Translations under genes and position numbers: made by a program
The notes under the pieces: generated by a model
The model's input: only the letters and a program-made list of their open reading frames with translations
Databases searched by the model: none
What the model was told of the DNA's origin: nothing
Shown: piece by piece, positions 29,384-38,272 of the stretch
Numbering within the stretch: the stretch's first letter is position 1
Layout: each line of letters begins with the position of its first letter
Source: Legionellaceae bacterium
Lineage (GTDB): Bacteria > Pseudomonadota > Gammaproteobacteria > Legionellales > Legionellaceae
NCBI GenBank assembly: GCA_030696305.1
Contig: JAUYSP010000031.1
Location: forward strand, 1-55,394
Direction of reading: 5' to 3'
DNA length: 55,394 bases

Positions 29384-29610
29384 ATGCTACCTAAAATGCG
29401 TGTTTACGACATGTGGCATTGGCCGTTCATAAACTTGATGAGTGCGAGCAATTTTATAATTTGCTTGGGATGCGTACGGAATTTAAAACCGACGATTATG
29501 CTTATTTAACTGGAAACGGCGATAATATTTCATTGCATAAAGTTCACAAATCGCATGCAAATCGAAGCTGTTCGCGTATCATCACGTTATCGAGGTCAAA
29601 AAATTGGTGA
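29384..29610 (+). pseudogene. VOC/glyoxalase family remnant, frameshifted
   Basis: A good ribosome site (AAGGAG) and ATG 29384 begin LPKMRVYDM, then a frameshift near 29412 leads into LAVHKLDECEQFYNLLGMRT and YAYLTGNGDNISLHKV. This is the N-terminal half of a vicinal-oxygen-chelate protein. It then runs into a GNAT fragment in another frame, so the gene is truncated and inactive. Confidence 0.65.
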
Positions 29611-29764
29611 ATGGATGATGGACTCTGCGTTTGAATGGGCTAGAGCAAACCAAGTTTCTATAATTCAATTAACCACTAATAAGAAACGACCTAGAGCTAA
29701 GTAATTTTACGAACGACTTGGATTTACTGAGACGCATGAAGGTATGAAATTATTTATTGGATAA
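29555..29764 (+). pseudogene. GNAT acetyltransferase C-terminal remnant
   Basis: One frame gives RVSSRYRGQKIGEWMMDSAF (the acetyl-CoA loop, normally RGxGxG/A), then WARANQVSIIQLTTNKKRP. After an in-frame TAA at 29702 it continues FYERLGFTETHEGMKL. These are the C-terminal motifs of a GNAT N-acetyltransferase. The start is missing and a stop interrupts the frame. Confidence 0.75.
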
Positions 29765-30128
29765 TAAAATAGTTAGCGATTTTTAATTTTACGTCTGATA
29801 AAAAGAAAACTTAATTTTTTCAAGCAGTTTCAATTAGGATACCTGTTCGGTAAATACAGCCATCTTCTTTTATAAACTTAATTCCGTGTTTTTTCGCTAG
29901 GCTAAGTCGCTTTTCTGAAAAAGCTCATGTTTTTCCTCAGCAAGAAAATCAATACTGTAACAACAAGCGAACGGTGATCAAGTGACATTTTTGCGATGCA
30001 TTACGATGTTAATTCGTCGCAGAAATTCCAACGCCTACTTAAAGGTAAATTGTAATCAGGAGCTGGTTTCAATTTTGATTTTTCAACAAATCATTCGCAA
30101 CCCTGTCAATTCGCAAAAATAGTAAAAC
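29765..30128. other. Non-coding tract with right copy of the direct repeat
   Basis: No intact gene. On the minus strand, about 29825-29925 reads as a short coding-like fragment continuing from the repeat (EDGCIYRTGILIETA, then stop). The rest shows nothing I can interpret. Confidence 0.5.
29867..29921. repeat. 55-bp direct repeat, right copy
   Basis: Identical to 27084-27138. The two copies bracket 2.73 kb holding the cyclodeaminase/dehydratase operon and the VOC and GNAT remnants. Confidence 0.85.
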
Positions 30129-31088
30129 TCACAAATTTAGTTTATTTGCTTGATCCATAAACAAATCTGCTTCTTCTAAAAAGTGCTCAACAATTTTTTG
30201 TGAATAAGTTTTTGGTTCAGAAAAAAAGGTGATCATGTTTTTTCGAGTTTTAGGTAAACAGGGCTGAATAGGCAATGTGTAAAATTCGGTGAGATACCGC
30301 ATGATTAATCTGAATGCATCGATGATTTTATTAAATATCGGATGAGTTTCTCTATTATGTAAGCCACGATGTTGACAGATTGCAGACATATTCTGACGAA
30401 TATCTTGAAAGCAAGCCTTGTTGAATTGTCCTGATGTCTTAAAAGTTGATTTACATTCGTGAATTTTTATTAAAATATTGCTTATTTCTTGCCGGAGCAA
30501 ACTGTTTTTACTATATTTTTTTTTAACATATAAATTGAGTTTAACAATTTCAGCTGCAAGGATATCAAACTCGATCATCGCTAATGTTTTTGGTATCGAC
30601 GATAGGATTTGTTCATAAGTCAAGGTGTTTTTTTCTGGTTTAATTTTAGGCATGTGCGTTTGGGCTTCATAAAACCACAGATAGGGATGATAATAAATTT
30701 TATAATAGGGGATACACAATACAGTAAACTGTCTTTTCATTAAGTTATCAAAGTGTTCTTGATTCCCATAATCTTGATCATAACTGTAAGACATTTCTGA
30801 GTTTTGTAATGATTTATACATGCGATATGTCTTTTCACTCAATTTTTTGAAACTTGAGATCTTATAATATTCGAAATAAGTGCATGCTTCCTCGGAAGGC
30901 TCTCGCAAATTGTGATGAAAGCAATGTGAAAAATCCTCTTGTAGTGTATGAATCAGCTTTTCAAGGTGTTTAATTTTTCCTTTAACCGCTGAGTTTTTGA
31001 ATTTAATTGCGGGTTCATCTCGTAATTTTGCTATTTTGTTAGTGGCGTCATGGTCATAAGAAGGTAGCAACAATTTACACTCCCACAA
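30129..31088 (-). CDS. Unrecognised alpha-helical protein, possibly 5'-truncated
   Basis: This 319-residue frame has a TTG as first possible start. In-frame coding-like sequence continues about ten codons further upstream (HVPYVFIEL) to a stop near 31120, with no ATG. The original N terminus may therefore be lost. The protein is soluble, mostly helical, and rich in Lys, Tyr and His, with no family I recognise. It abuts the decayed third copy of the J-like array on the same strand. Lineage-specific genes of this kind are common among Dot/Icm effectors, but that is only context. Confidence 0.5.
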   Translation of the reverse strand: MWECKLLLPSYDHDATNKIAKLRDEPAIKFKNSAVKGKIKHLEKLIHTLQEDFSHCFHHNLREPSEEACTYFEYYKISSFKKLSEKTYRMYKSLQNSEMSYSYDQDYGNQEHFDNLMKRQFTVLCIPYYKIYYHPYLWFYEAQTHMPKIKPEKNTLTYEQILSSIPKTLAMIEFDILAAEIVKLNLYVKKKYSKNSLLRQEISNILIKIHECKSTFKTSGQFNKACFQDIRQNMSAICQHRGLHNRETHPIFNKIIDAFRLIMRYLTEFYTLPIQPCLPKTRKNMITFFSEPKTYSQKIVEHFLEEADLFMDQANKLNL

Positions 31089-31089
31089 T

Positions 31090-31345
31090 TCAATAAAAAC
31101 ATATGGTACATGTTTTGAACACAGGTATCAATATTTTTCCATTACGAGTATTGGAAATAATATTAAACTGCTTAAATCTGATGAAATACCGTTCCAAAAA
31201 GTAGGTAATCGTTGTCGAATCCTGATTGAAACGTACTAAAATATAAAGAAAACAAAGATGACGCCATTTGCGTGATACTGCAACCCCCCAGCCAATGATA
31301 GTCAAAATAGGCTATGTTTGTTTTATTCAATGAAGGCGCTACCAT
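31090..31345 (-). pseudogene. Decayed third copy of the J-like tandem gene
   Basis: From ATG 31345 the product begins MVAPSLNKTNIAYFDYHWLG, nearly identical to the N termini of the two intact paralogues, then loses the frame and all similarity within about 25 codons. The upstream spacer is also the same as in the other copies. It is a truncated remnant of the tandem duplication. Confidence 0.8.
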
Positions 31346-31442
31346 CCGGTCCCCTTATCTAGATATTAAAACCTTTATTTAACGAGAAAAATCTTGCTTT
31401 AATTGCTCAGCGCCATGAAACAGCCTCCTAGACTCTCTATAT
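31346..31442. repeat. Duplicated spacer with gene-tail relic
   Basis: Matches the spacer at 32607-32702. On the minus strand it contains GCTGAGCAATTAAAGCAAGA, a relic of the last codons of the 492-residue gene upstream of the array. This shows that the duplication unit included that tail plus one J-like gene. Confidence 0.75.
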
Positions 31443-32606
31443 TTAGTTTTTTATTAACAAAGGCTGATGATGTGCATGACCCGCTGTTTCAGTTGAGTCC
31501 GATTTTTTTTCATCTCTTTGTTGAAAGAATCCATATGGATTCAATATGCTTCGGTGAATAGTGTTTCCCATAAAAATAAAAGCTTCTCGGGCTTTTATGG
31601 GATCAAATCTATCTGAGTACAAGTAATATTTGATACGCTCTCTGAAAAACTGTTTGTCCGCTTCTATCTCCTCACTTCGCTTCTCAATTTCTTTTTCTAG
31701 CTCTTGATTTTTCCTTTCTAGCTCTTCGTTTTCCCTGTCTAACTCTAGATTCTCTTGACGCAAGAGTGCCAACTCCACATCCTCCCTATCCCGTTTTTTT
31801 TGCAACTCGCTGACTAGCTCATCATAAAGGTCATCACCCATTCTTGTATTGCCCAATCTCAAATTATCAAGGACATCAAAAGCTAATTTCAGAATGATAA
31901 AATCACTATCCGAGCCACCTTTATCAGAATGTGAGCTGAGCAATTTAACCCGATATGCTTTTTTAATGTTATGCCAAGCAAGGCTCTCTCCTTCCTCAAC
32001 TGAAATGTCTAATAATAATAAGCAGTTTTGCATTTGCCAGTTGATGATAACTTTGTCATGGATGTATTGGACAGACCTAAGTGCCTGACTGTGAAGCTGG
32101 CGTACATGCTCATGTACCGAACTTAATACAATTAAATCTGTAGATTGCTCTGATGGTTGCTGTCTGGTCTGACAGAAACTAGCAACAAACGCTGTCATGC
32201 CGTGCGCTGCAAATAAAAACGGGTAGGAAATACCGGCATAAAATTGACTTAAAACATCAGCACAACTTGCATTTCTTTCATCTCCACCATTTTCTGAATT
32301 ACTTGTTGTCTCTGCTTGCGAGTTTCTCATAGGCGCCTCTTGCTTAAACATCAAATAAGCTTTTAATTTATGAAAATCAGTTGTGTAATTTTCAATATTA
32401 AACAACCAATAAAAAAACTTAAAATAATAGCCATCAATTTTTTTTTGCTTGGCTTGCACCCACGCAACCCGTTCGGGCATATTTTCCCAGTCGTCAAAAT
32501 GACTCGATAAATTGATTGGTGGCGGCACTTGGTGATACCGCAGACCCCATAACCAATGATAGTCAAAATGGGCTATGTTTGTTTTATTCAATGAAGGCGC
32601 TACCAT
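31443..32606 (-). CDS. J-like domain, coiled-coil protein (copy 1)
   Basis: A 387-residue protein whose middle (about 192-248) matches a J domain: LLLLDISVEEG, then WHNIKKAYRVKLLSSHSDKG and LAFDVLDNL. The invariant HPD tripeptide, which stimulates Hsp70 ATPase, is HSD. Before it lie an N-terminal region (1-90), a polar linker (90-112) and a weak hydrophobic segment (123-144). After it come a long charged coiled coil (about 262-322) and a polar tail ending HHQPLLIKN. AGAGGA precedes the ATG. The next gene (copy 2) is about 90% identical. No secretion signal is seen; a Dot/Icm effector role is inference. Confidence 0.7.
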   Translation of the reverse strand: MVAPSLNKTNIAHFDYHWLWGLRYHQVPPPINLSSHFDDWENMPERVAWVQAKQKKIDGYYFKFFYWLFNIENYTTDFHKLKAYLMFKQEAPMRNSQAETTSNSENGGDERNASCADVLSQFYAGISYPFLFAAHGMTAFVASFCQTRQQPSEQSTDLIVLSSVHEHVRQLHSQALRSVQYIHDKVIINWQMQNCLLLLDISVEEGESLAWHNIKKAYRVKLLSSHSDKGGSDSDFIILKLAFDVLDNLRLGNTRMGDDLYDELVSELQKKRDREDVELALLRQENLELDRENEELERKNQELEKEIEKRSEEIEADKQFFRERIKYYLYSDRFDPIKAREAFIFMGNTIHRSILNPYGFFQQRDEKKSDSTETAGHAHHQPLLIKN

Positions 32607-32702
32607 CCGATCCTCTTATCTAAATATGAAAACCCTTATTTAAAAACTAAAATCTTGCTTTAATTGCTTAGCATCATGAAACAGCCCCTAGACTCTCTAG
32701 AT
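32607..32702. repeat. Duplicated spacer with gene-tail relic
   Basis: On the minus strand it reads GATGCTAAGCAATTAAAGCA, a slightly altered copy of the 3' end of the 492-residue gene, followed by the same leader found before each J-like copy. Confidence 0.75.
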
Positions 32703-33824
32703 TTAGTTTTTTATTAACAAAGGCTGATGATGTGTATGATCCGCTGTTTCGGTTGAGTCCGATTTTTTTTCATCTCTTTGTTGAAAGAATCCATATGGAT
32801 TCAATATGCTTCGGTGAATAGTGTTTCCCATAAAAATAAAAACCTTTTGAGCTGTTATGGGATCAAATTTATCTGAGTACAAGTAATATTTGATATGCTC
32901 TCTGAAAAACTGTTTGTCCGCTTCTATCTTCTCACGTCGGTTCTCAATTCTGTTTTCTAACTCTAAATTCTCTTGACGCACGAGTGCCAACTCCACATCC
33001 TCCCTATCCCGCTTTTTTTGCAATTCGCTAACTAACTCATCATAGAGGTCACCGCCTATGCTTGTATTACCCAATCTCAAATTATCAAGGACATCGAAAG
33101 CTAACTTCAGGATGATAAAATCACTGTCCGAGCCACCTTTATCCGAATGGGAGCTGAGCAATTTAACCCGATATGCTTTTTTAATGTTATGCCAAGCAAG
33201 ACGATCCCCTTCTTCTACTGCAATGTCTAATAATAATAAACAGTTTTGCATTTGCCAGTTGATAATAACTTTGTCATGGATGTATTGGACAGACCTAAGT
33301 GCCTCACTGTGGAGCTGGCGTACATGCTCATGTACCGAACTTAATACAATTAAATCTGTGGACTGCTCTGATGGTTGCTGCCTGGTCTGACAGAAACTAG
33401 CAACAAACGCTGTCATACTCTGGCCTGCAAATAAAAACGGGTAAGATATACCGGCATAAAGTTGACTTAAAACATCAGCACAACTTGCATTTCTTTCATC
33501 TCCACCATTTTCTGAATTGCTGGTTGTCTCTGCTTGCGAGTTTCTCATAGGCGCCTCTTGCTTAAACATCAAATAGGCTTTTAATTTATGAAAATCAGTT
33601 GCGTAATTTTCAATATTAAACAACCAATAAAAAAACTTAAAATAATAGCCATCAATTTTTTTTTGCTTGGCTTGCACCCATGCAACCCGTTCGGGCATCT
33701 TTCCCCACTCATCAAAATGACTCGATAAATTGATTGGTGGCGGCACTTGGTGATACCGCAGCCCCCACAACCAATGATAGTCAAAATGGGCTAGGTTTGT
33801 TTTATTCAATGAAGGCGCTACCAT
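32703..33824 (-). CDS. J-like domain, coiled-coil protein (copy 2)
   Basis: A 373-residue paralogue of the neighbouring 387-residue protein, with the same N terminus, linker, weak hydrophobic segment (here FLFAGQSMTAFVASF), J-like domain with HSDKGG, and C-terminal tail. The main difference is the coiled coil, which is exactly 14 residues shorter (LELENRIENRREKIEADK). It follows the 492-residue gene after 40 bp and so is the copy in original context. Both copies are open and similarly spaced, so both are probably expressed. Confidence 0.7.
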   Translation of the reverse strand: MVAPSLNKTNLAHFDYHWLWGLRYHQVPPPINLSSHFDEWGKMPERVAWVQAKQKKIDGYYFKFFYWLFNIENYATDFHKLKAYLMFKQEAPMRNSQAETTSNSENGGDERNASCADVLSQLYAGISYPFLFAGQSMTAFVASFCQTRQQPSEQSTDLIVLSSVHEHVRQLHSEALRSVQYIHDKVIINWQMQNCLLLLDIAVEEGDRLAWHNIKKAYRVKLLSSHSDKGGSDSDFIILKLAFDVLDNLRLGNTSIGGDLYDELVSELQKKRDREDVELALVRQENLELENRIENRREKIEADKQFFREHIKYYLYSDKFDPITAQKVFIFMGNTIHRSILNPYGFFQQRDEKKSDSTETADHTHHQPLLIKN

Positions 33825-33864
33825 CCGATCCTCTTATCTAGATATTAAAACCCTTATTTAAAAA

Positions 33865-35343
33865 CTAAAATCTTTGCTTTAATTGCTCAGCATCATCGTG
33901 TCCTGAACTTTCTTCAGCGTCAGTAGATTTTAATGCTACATTGTTCGGTTTTTCAGCCTTAAGCTGTTTATTTTCCTTAAACAAACCAGCATTGGTTATT
34001 TTTGATTCGCGAAGTTCTTTTTTAATCCGAATGTTTTCGGATTCCAGCACTGAACTAATAATTGCCGGATGTCTAATACCCACTTCATCATTATTTAAAA
34101 CCTCTATGGGCTGCGGTACAGAACAAATTTGTAACATACTTGTTTGCACACTTAAATCCATTACCCCTCTAGTCCACCAGGTATTTCTAAGTGCTGAGGC
34201 CATCATATCAAGGTGACCTTTTAAAGCATTACTGATTAAATCTAGCTGTATTTGACAGGTAGGCGAACAGAGTAAATTCTTTTTTTGCTCTTGAATGTAC
34301 TGTAATGCTCGATTAAAACAAGTAAAGTATGACTTGATGATTTTTAACTGACTGGTGTTGTATCCACAAAATAGCGTGCTCAACAACTCAGGCACCCAAA
34401 CGCGATGGCTATAGGAGTCTAACAGCTTATAGAGCCCTTGTTGCAGGGGGCCTTCAAGACCACGAATCTGCGGCAAACTGAGATATTCGGGATAAATAGT
34501 CGTTCTATCAGAAAGAATACGCTGCACTTCAAGTGCGATGGACATGTCTTCTATTTTATATTTAATCACATCTACTGGCATATACACCCCATAGGTTTTA
34601 AATTGACGAATAATGTGCTCACTCCAAGCTATTCCGAGCTCTTCGATTGTTTCAAAGGATTCATGAATTTCAGATAACGACAAAATACTTTGGGTGAGTA
34701 GCAAAAAATGCCATCCTTTCGGATTCGGAACTACATGGCGTTGTCGTTGCAGTGTTGATAAGGTTTGTGCTATCACGTATTGATACACTGCATCTTGCTC
34801 TGCCGCACCGTAATCAAGTAGTTTGCCTAACTGTGATTCGATTTTGTGAAGTACACGATGCTCGTTCCAAATTTCTAATACCTTAACAAAAATAGCACAA
34901 ACTGACCCAAGGAAAGTTAGCGAATTGAGTACTGATCCCGCAACATGAATCAAGTCCAATGTATGGAGCTCATGAAGTAAATAATGCACACCATGTCCAA
35001 CAAAATGAGCCCCTTCATGGCCTGCTTCAAATAGGATATGCCCATGCTCAGCATTCGGCATGATAAGAATTGGCATCATGTTATAATTACCCTGAGTCTT
35101 ATATTGTTTAGATGCCATAGGCAATAATGGATTACAATGCCGACGCAAGCTTTTTAGTAACCCTTGAAACAAAGGATCGTCTTTATAGTTAGACAATAGT
35201 ACATTGGTTTTCTCAAAAAATTTTGCTGTGCTCGTAGAGAATTCAAGAGTTCGTTGATTCAATATAGGTTGTAGCGCTATAGATGGTTTTTTTTCATCAT
35301 CAATAGGCATAGCCATATAATATTCATTTTCATGGTGTTGCAT
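33865..35343 (-). CDS. Unrecognised 492-residue protein with histidine cluster
   Basis: I recognise no family. Features: a polar N terminus (1-60) and a striking His-rich stretch (about 100-133) that contains HEGAH at 109-113, G116, H117 and H120, similar to but not exactly an HExxHxxGxxH zinc-protease motif. A hydrophobic segment (about 133-155) follows, then a long helical middle. A C-terminal coiled coil (about 430-470) precedes an acidic tail (DAEESSGHDDAEQ). CAGGAG precedes ATG 35343. It heads the J-like array; its last codons were copied with each duplication. The acidic tail resembles Dot/Icm effector E-blocks, a weak hint. Confidence 0.6.
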   Translation of the reverse strand: MQHHENEYYMAMPIDDEKKPSIALQPILNQRTLEFSTSTAKFFEKTNVLLSNYKDDPLFQGLLKSLRRHCNPLLPMASKQYKTQGNYNMMPILIMPNAEHGHILFEAGHEGAHFVGHGVHYLLHELHTLDLIHVAGSVLNSLTFLGSVCAIFVKVLEIWNEHRVLHKIESQLGKLLDYGAAEQDAVYQYVIAQTLSTLQRQRHVVPNPKGWHFLLLTQSILSLSEIHESFETIEELGIAWSEHIIRQFKTYGVYMPVDVIKYKIEDMSIALEVQRILSDRTTIYPEYLSLPQIRGLEGPLQQGLYKLLDSYSHRVWVPELLSTLFCGYNTSQLKIIKSYFTCFNRALQYIQEQKKNLLCSPTCQIQLDLISNALKGHLDMMASALRNTWWTRGVMDLSVQTSMLQICSVPQPIEVLNNDEVGIRHPAIISSVLESENIRIKKELRESKITNAGLFKENKQLKAEKPNNVALKSTDAEESSGHDDAEQLKQRF

Positions 35344-35453
35344 CCGTTACTCCTGCGTGCATAAGGTTGGATTTATTATAAAATACATATAAAGAGCACA
35401 TAATACATATTTTAATCATTCTTGTCAGCGCAAATTTGGCTTAAAATATGTAG

Positions 35454-35485
35454 AGAGATTTCTTATTTTTCTGTAAGAAATCTCT
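35454..35485 (-). terminator. Hairpin after alg8
   Basis: Perfect 12-bp arms (AGAGATTTCTTA and complement) around an 8-base loop, 54 bp beyond the alg8 stop. Likely terminator of the algD-algL-alg8 transcript. Confidence 0.6.
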
Positions 35486-35538
35486 TACATAGAAAAAATA
35501 ATACATATACTATGCTTAATAGCATCATGGGTTGAGTC

Positions 35539-37134
35539 TTAGTTGAATGTTTTAATATCACCCATTGTCGGCAATGAAATCAAGTTGAGGTATATAAGAA
35601 TAAATAACAAACAGCACATGCAATAAAAAAGAGTGAGATAAGTTGCTACCCAACCTTTAAATCGCCACTTTAATTGGGTTTCAAACCCTGAACGTTGATC
35701 GCCTCGATTTTTCCAGCGTTGTTGTGGCAAGCGAAATAAAATATAGATTTTTGTGATGGTACTCATGAGTTGATTGATATAAATTAAAAAAGGAAAACTC
35801 ATGTCAATTCGTCTCGTGTGAAGAAATAACATGCATGCAAGGCAAAGTCTTGAAAAGGCAATCCACAGTAGCGAAATGAATAAAAATGTGTAGCTTTTGC
35901 TAACTGCCAAAGTCAAAATGGTTATGTGTCCTATGATCATCGTCCAAATAGAACACCGTTGATCAATTAAACACCACCAAATAAAATACCCCACCGTGCG
36001 GGGCCCTAATGCAATAGCTCTAGCCCCATTTCGTAATGTATTGCCACTCCATCGACGTAAGTTTTCTTTCATTCTTGTGATGGCACTGCCATCAATATAT
36101 TCAATGGTTATAGTTGTTGCATCCGGTATATAGGTCATATTCGCGCGTTTTTTGAGTAGATAATACCAAGTACTTTTATCATCACCAGAAAGAAATCGAT
36201 AATCCCCCCATAACCAGTGTTGCAGGCGATCGTTTTCGATAATATTAATAAACTCTGACTCGCACACATGCTTACCACGAAAAATGGACATTCGTCCGGT
36301 TAACGTCAAGATTTTATTAGATATCGCATACGATTGCATCGTAAAATCACGTTGGGCAAAGCGCATATCTAACCATTTTTTAACCCATGTAGGCCCTCGT
36401 TTAACAATCGCCCGCTCGTGAGTTGTTAGCGCTTGCATTCTAGGCAAGAGCTGAAAAAAAGGTAGGCATAAACGTAAGCAGCCCGATTGGAAATAGGTGT
36501 CACCATCCATAAAAACAACTAAGTCTTCTGCCGTTAAACCATGTCTATGAATCGCTCGTAATGTTTCACCAATTGCATAACGTTTACCCGGTTGTTTTTG
36601 TCGAATCATAATCACTTCAAATGATGTGAGACTTTTTTGTTTTTTAAAAAAATTTTCGATAATCATTTCATCAGATTCAGTTCCAGTGCCTATAAATAAC
36701 TTAATAGGCACATGAATTTGATTACACTCCTCCATAATTGATTTCAATACTATATTTGTGGTCGTTTGCAACTCTTGAAAAGTGGTCATCATAAAAAATA
36801 AACGTGAGGGCCTCCAACCAGAATCCCAGAGTTGATTGGCAAGCAATCGTCTGCGAGGAAATACAATTCGACCGTAAATAACCGATCGAATAACATGATT
36901 TAACCACCAACTATAACGCCAAATACCAATCACGCCGAAACTAATTATCGCTGTATGATCCGAACGATATATCCCTTCGTTTTTCGGTAAATTCAGCGCA
37001 ATAATGAGTAAAATGGTTAAATAAATTAGAAAATATAAAATATCGTTCGAGTTCCAGTTAAAATACTTTAAATTGTCCTTCACGCATGATGAATAGTTAG
37101 TCTTTTTTTCCGAATCATTATTTAAGGTTGCCAT
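35539..37134 (-). CDS. alg8: Alg8-like polyuronate (mannuronan) synthase
   Basis: A family 2 processive glycosyltransferase resembling Alg8, which polymerises GDP-mannuronate at the inner membrane. The 531 residues contain two N-terminal TM segments (about 32-50, 60-78). The catalytic core has VVFMDGDTYFQSG (DxD), LSGDDKSTWY (GDD) and ENLRRWSGNTLRNG (the R/QxxRW region). Several C-terminal TM segments follow (about 380-445, 500-520). It overlaps the AlgL-like gene by 13 bp and closes the algD-algL-alg8 operon. In Pseudomonas Alg8 needs Alg44. Other uronan synthases are possible, but AlgD next door favours mannuronate. Confidence 0.82.
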   Translation of the reverse strand: MATLNNDSEKKTNYSSCVKDNLKYFNWNSNDILYFLIYLTILLIIALNLPKNEGIYRSDHTAIISFGVIGIWRYSWWLNHVIRSVIYGRIVFPRRRLLANQLWDSGWRPSRLFFMMTTFQELQTTTNIVLKSIMEECNQIHVPIKLFIGTGTESDEMIIENFFKKQKSLTSFEVIMIRQKQPGKRYAIGETLRAIHRHGLTAEDLVVFMDGDTYFQSGCLRLCLPFFQLLPRMQALTTHERAIVKRGPTWVKKWLDMRFAQRDFTMQSYAISNKILTLTGRMSIFRGKHVCESEFINIIENDRLQHWLWGDYRFLSGDDKSTWYYLLKKRANMTYIPDATTITIEYIDGSAITRMKENLRRWSGNTLRNGARAIALGPRTVGYFIWWCLIDQRCSIWTMIIGHITILTLAVSKSYTFLFISLLWIAFSRLCLACMLFLHTRRIDMSFPFLIYINQLMSTITKIYILFRLPQQRWKNRGDQRSGFETQLKWRFKGWVATYLTLFYCMCCLLFILIYLNLISLPTMGDIKTFN

Positions 37135-38195
37135 AACGTTCTTCGTACTCTTAAAAAACTCATTTTAGGCGATGGTTTGCTTTGTTTTTGGATAAGCCAT
37201 AAACCAGAATCAGGTTTTGAATGAATGATGGTGTAGTATGTCACAATCGTTGGTGCACATTTTGTTTCATCAAATGTACCTCCTTTGATCGCATAGTCAA
37301 AACCACCCTGCTCACGAAGTTTGTCAATGTTAGCTGTAGAATTTGAAAACTCATCATCAGTATGATGAAATAAAATATTGTAACTTAACCAGGAAAAAGC
37401 TTGTTGAATAGGAGGCCAACAACTACCGGTGATCAAACAAATTTCTAACCATGGTTGCATCACATAATTATGATAATACAATGCGGTTCGCTCAATATAA
37501 TCAATCGATTTGCCAGATTGAACATTCAAATTTATTGTCGAGTATTTTTTTGCCATTGCCAGATCATGCTGCCAATCATCATTTCGCTGCAATACCTTAT
37601 CTAACAGCAACAACATTTTTAATTGATGAATGCGGTGGTTATTACGGCTAGTGACAGAGGTAAATTTCCAAGCAGCCTTTTTCGCGCGAATTTGCTTAAA
37701 CCAATTTAATATTAACGTTTTGTCCCCATCAGATAAATCGCATGCCACCAAATCATAGGCCCAAATCATTCCATCCAGCCTTGTTTCGTCTATTGGATTA
37801 CCTGTTGGCTGATTAACAATAGACCACCCCCTTAGGATTTCTCTCACTTTTTTTAGATAGGCGGGGTGATTAGTTAAGCGATATGTTATCGCCAACAGTG
37901 CGGCGCGATCAGCATCTTGTAGCGCTTTTCGAGAAGCGATTAGCACTGGGTTATTGATATTAGTCTTTCCAGAACTCCCTAGTTTCCTGATCGGAGCTGG
38001 ACGTTTATGTAATAATTTTTCCGATGTCTGTTGTAATTTAATGAGTGTAGTAGGCGATATTGAAAAAGATGGATTAAAGATTGCGCTAGACTCAGGCCAT
38101 AATAATGGCTTACAAGTAGTCGTATTAGCCAGAGAAACAGTAGATGATATCAAAAATAAATGAGTGAAAAAAACAACCTTGAAAGCAAAATGCAT
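37122..38195 (-). CDS. algL: PL5-type alginate lyase (AlgL-like)
   Basis: A periplasmic lyase that trims or clears polymannuronate. From ATG 38195 it has 357 residues with a signal peptide (MHFAFKVVFFTHLFLISS, cleavage near SLA-N). The active-site motif TSRNNHRIHQ contains the NNH. RTALYYHNYVMQPW matches the AlgL RxxLxYHN block with catalytic Arg and Tyr. An earlier in-frame ATG at 38282 would add 29 residues lying in repeat-like sequence (38205-38265) without a signal peptide, so I prefer 38195. It sits between algD and alg8, overlapping alg8. Confidence 0.82.
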   Translation of the reverse strand: MHFAFKVVFFTHLFLISSTVSLANTTTCKPLLWPESSAIFNPSFSISPTTLIKLQQTSEKLLHKRPAPIRKLGSSGKTNINNPVLIASRKALQDADRAALLAITYRLTNHPAYLKKVREILRGWSIVNQPTGNPIDETRLDGMIWAYDLVACDLSDGDKTLILNWFKQIRAKKAAWKFTSVTSRNNHRIHQLKMLLLLDKVLQRNDDWQHDLAMAKKYSTINLNVQSGKSIDYIERTALYYHNYVMQPWLEICLITGSCWPPIQQAFSWLSYNILFHHTDDEFSNSTANIDKLREQGGFDYAIKGGTFDETKCAPTIVTYYTIIHSKPDSGLWLIQKQSKPSPKMSFLRVRRTLWQP

Positions 38196-38272
38196 CAAGG
38201 TGTGTCTCAACTTTTGTGGGCATGTCGCTGACGCTCCTTTACCCACGCTACGATATTTAAATTTGAAATATT

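Noticed and set aside
37451-38163. Plus-strand frames inside the algL gene
   Set aside because: They are shadows on the opposite strand of a gene with clear PL5 motifs.
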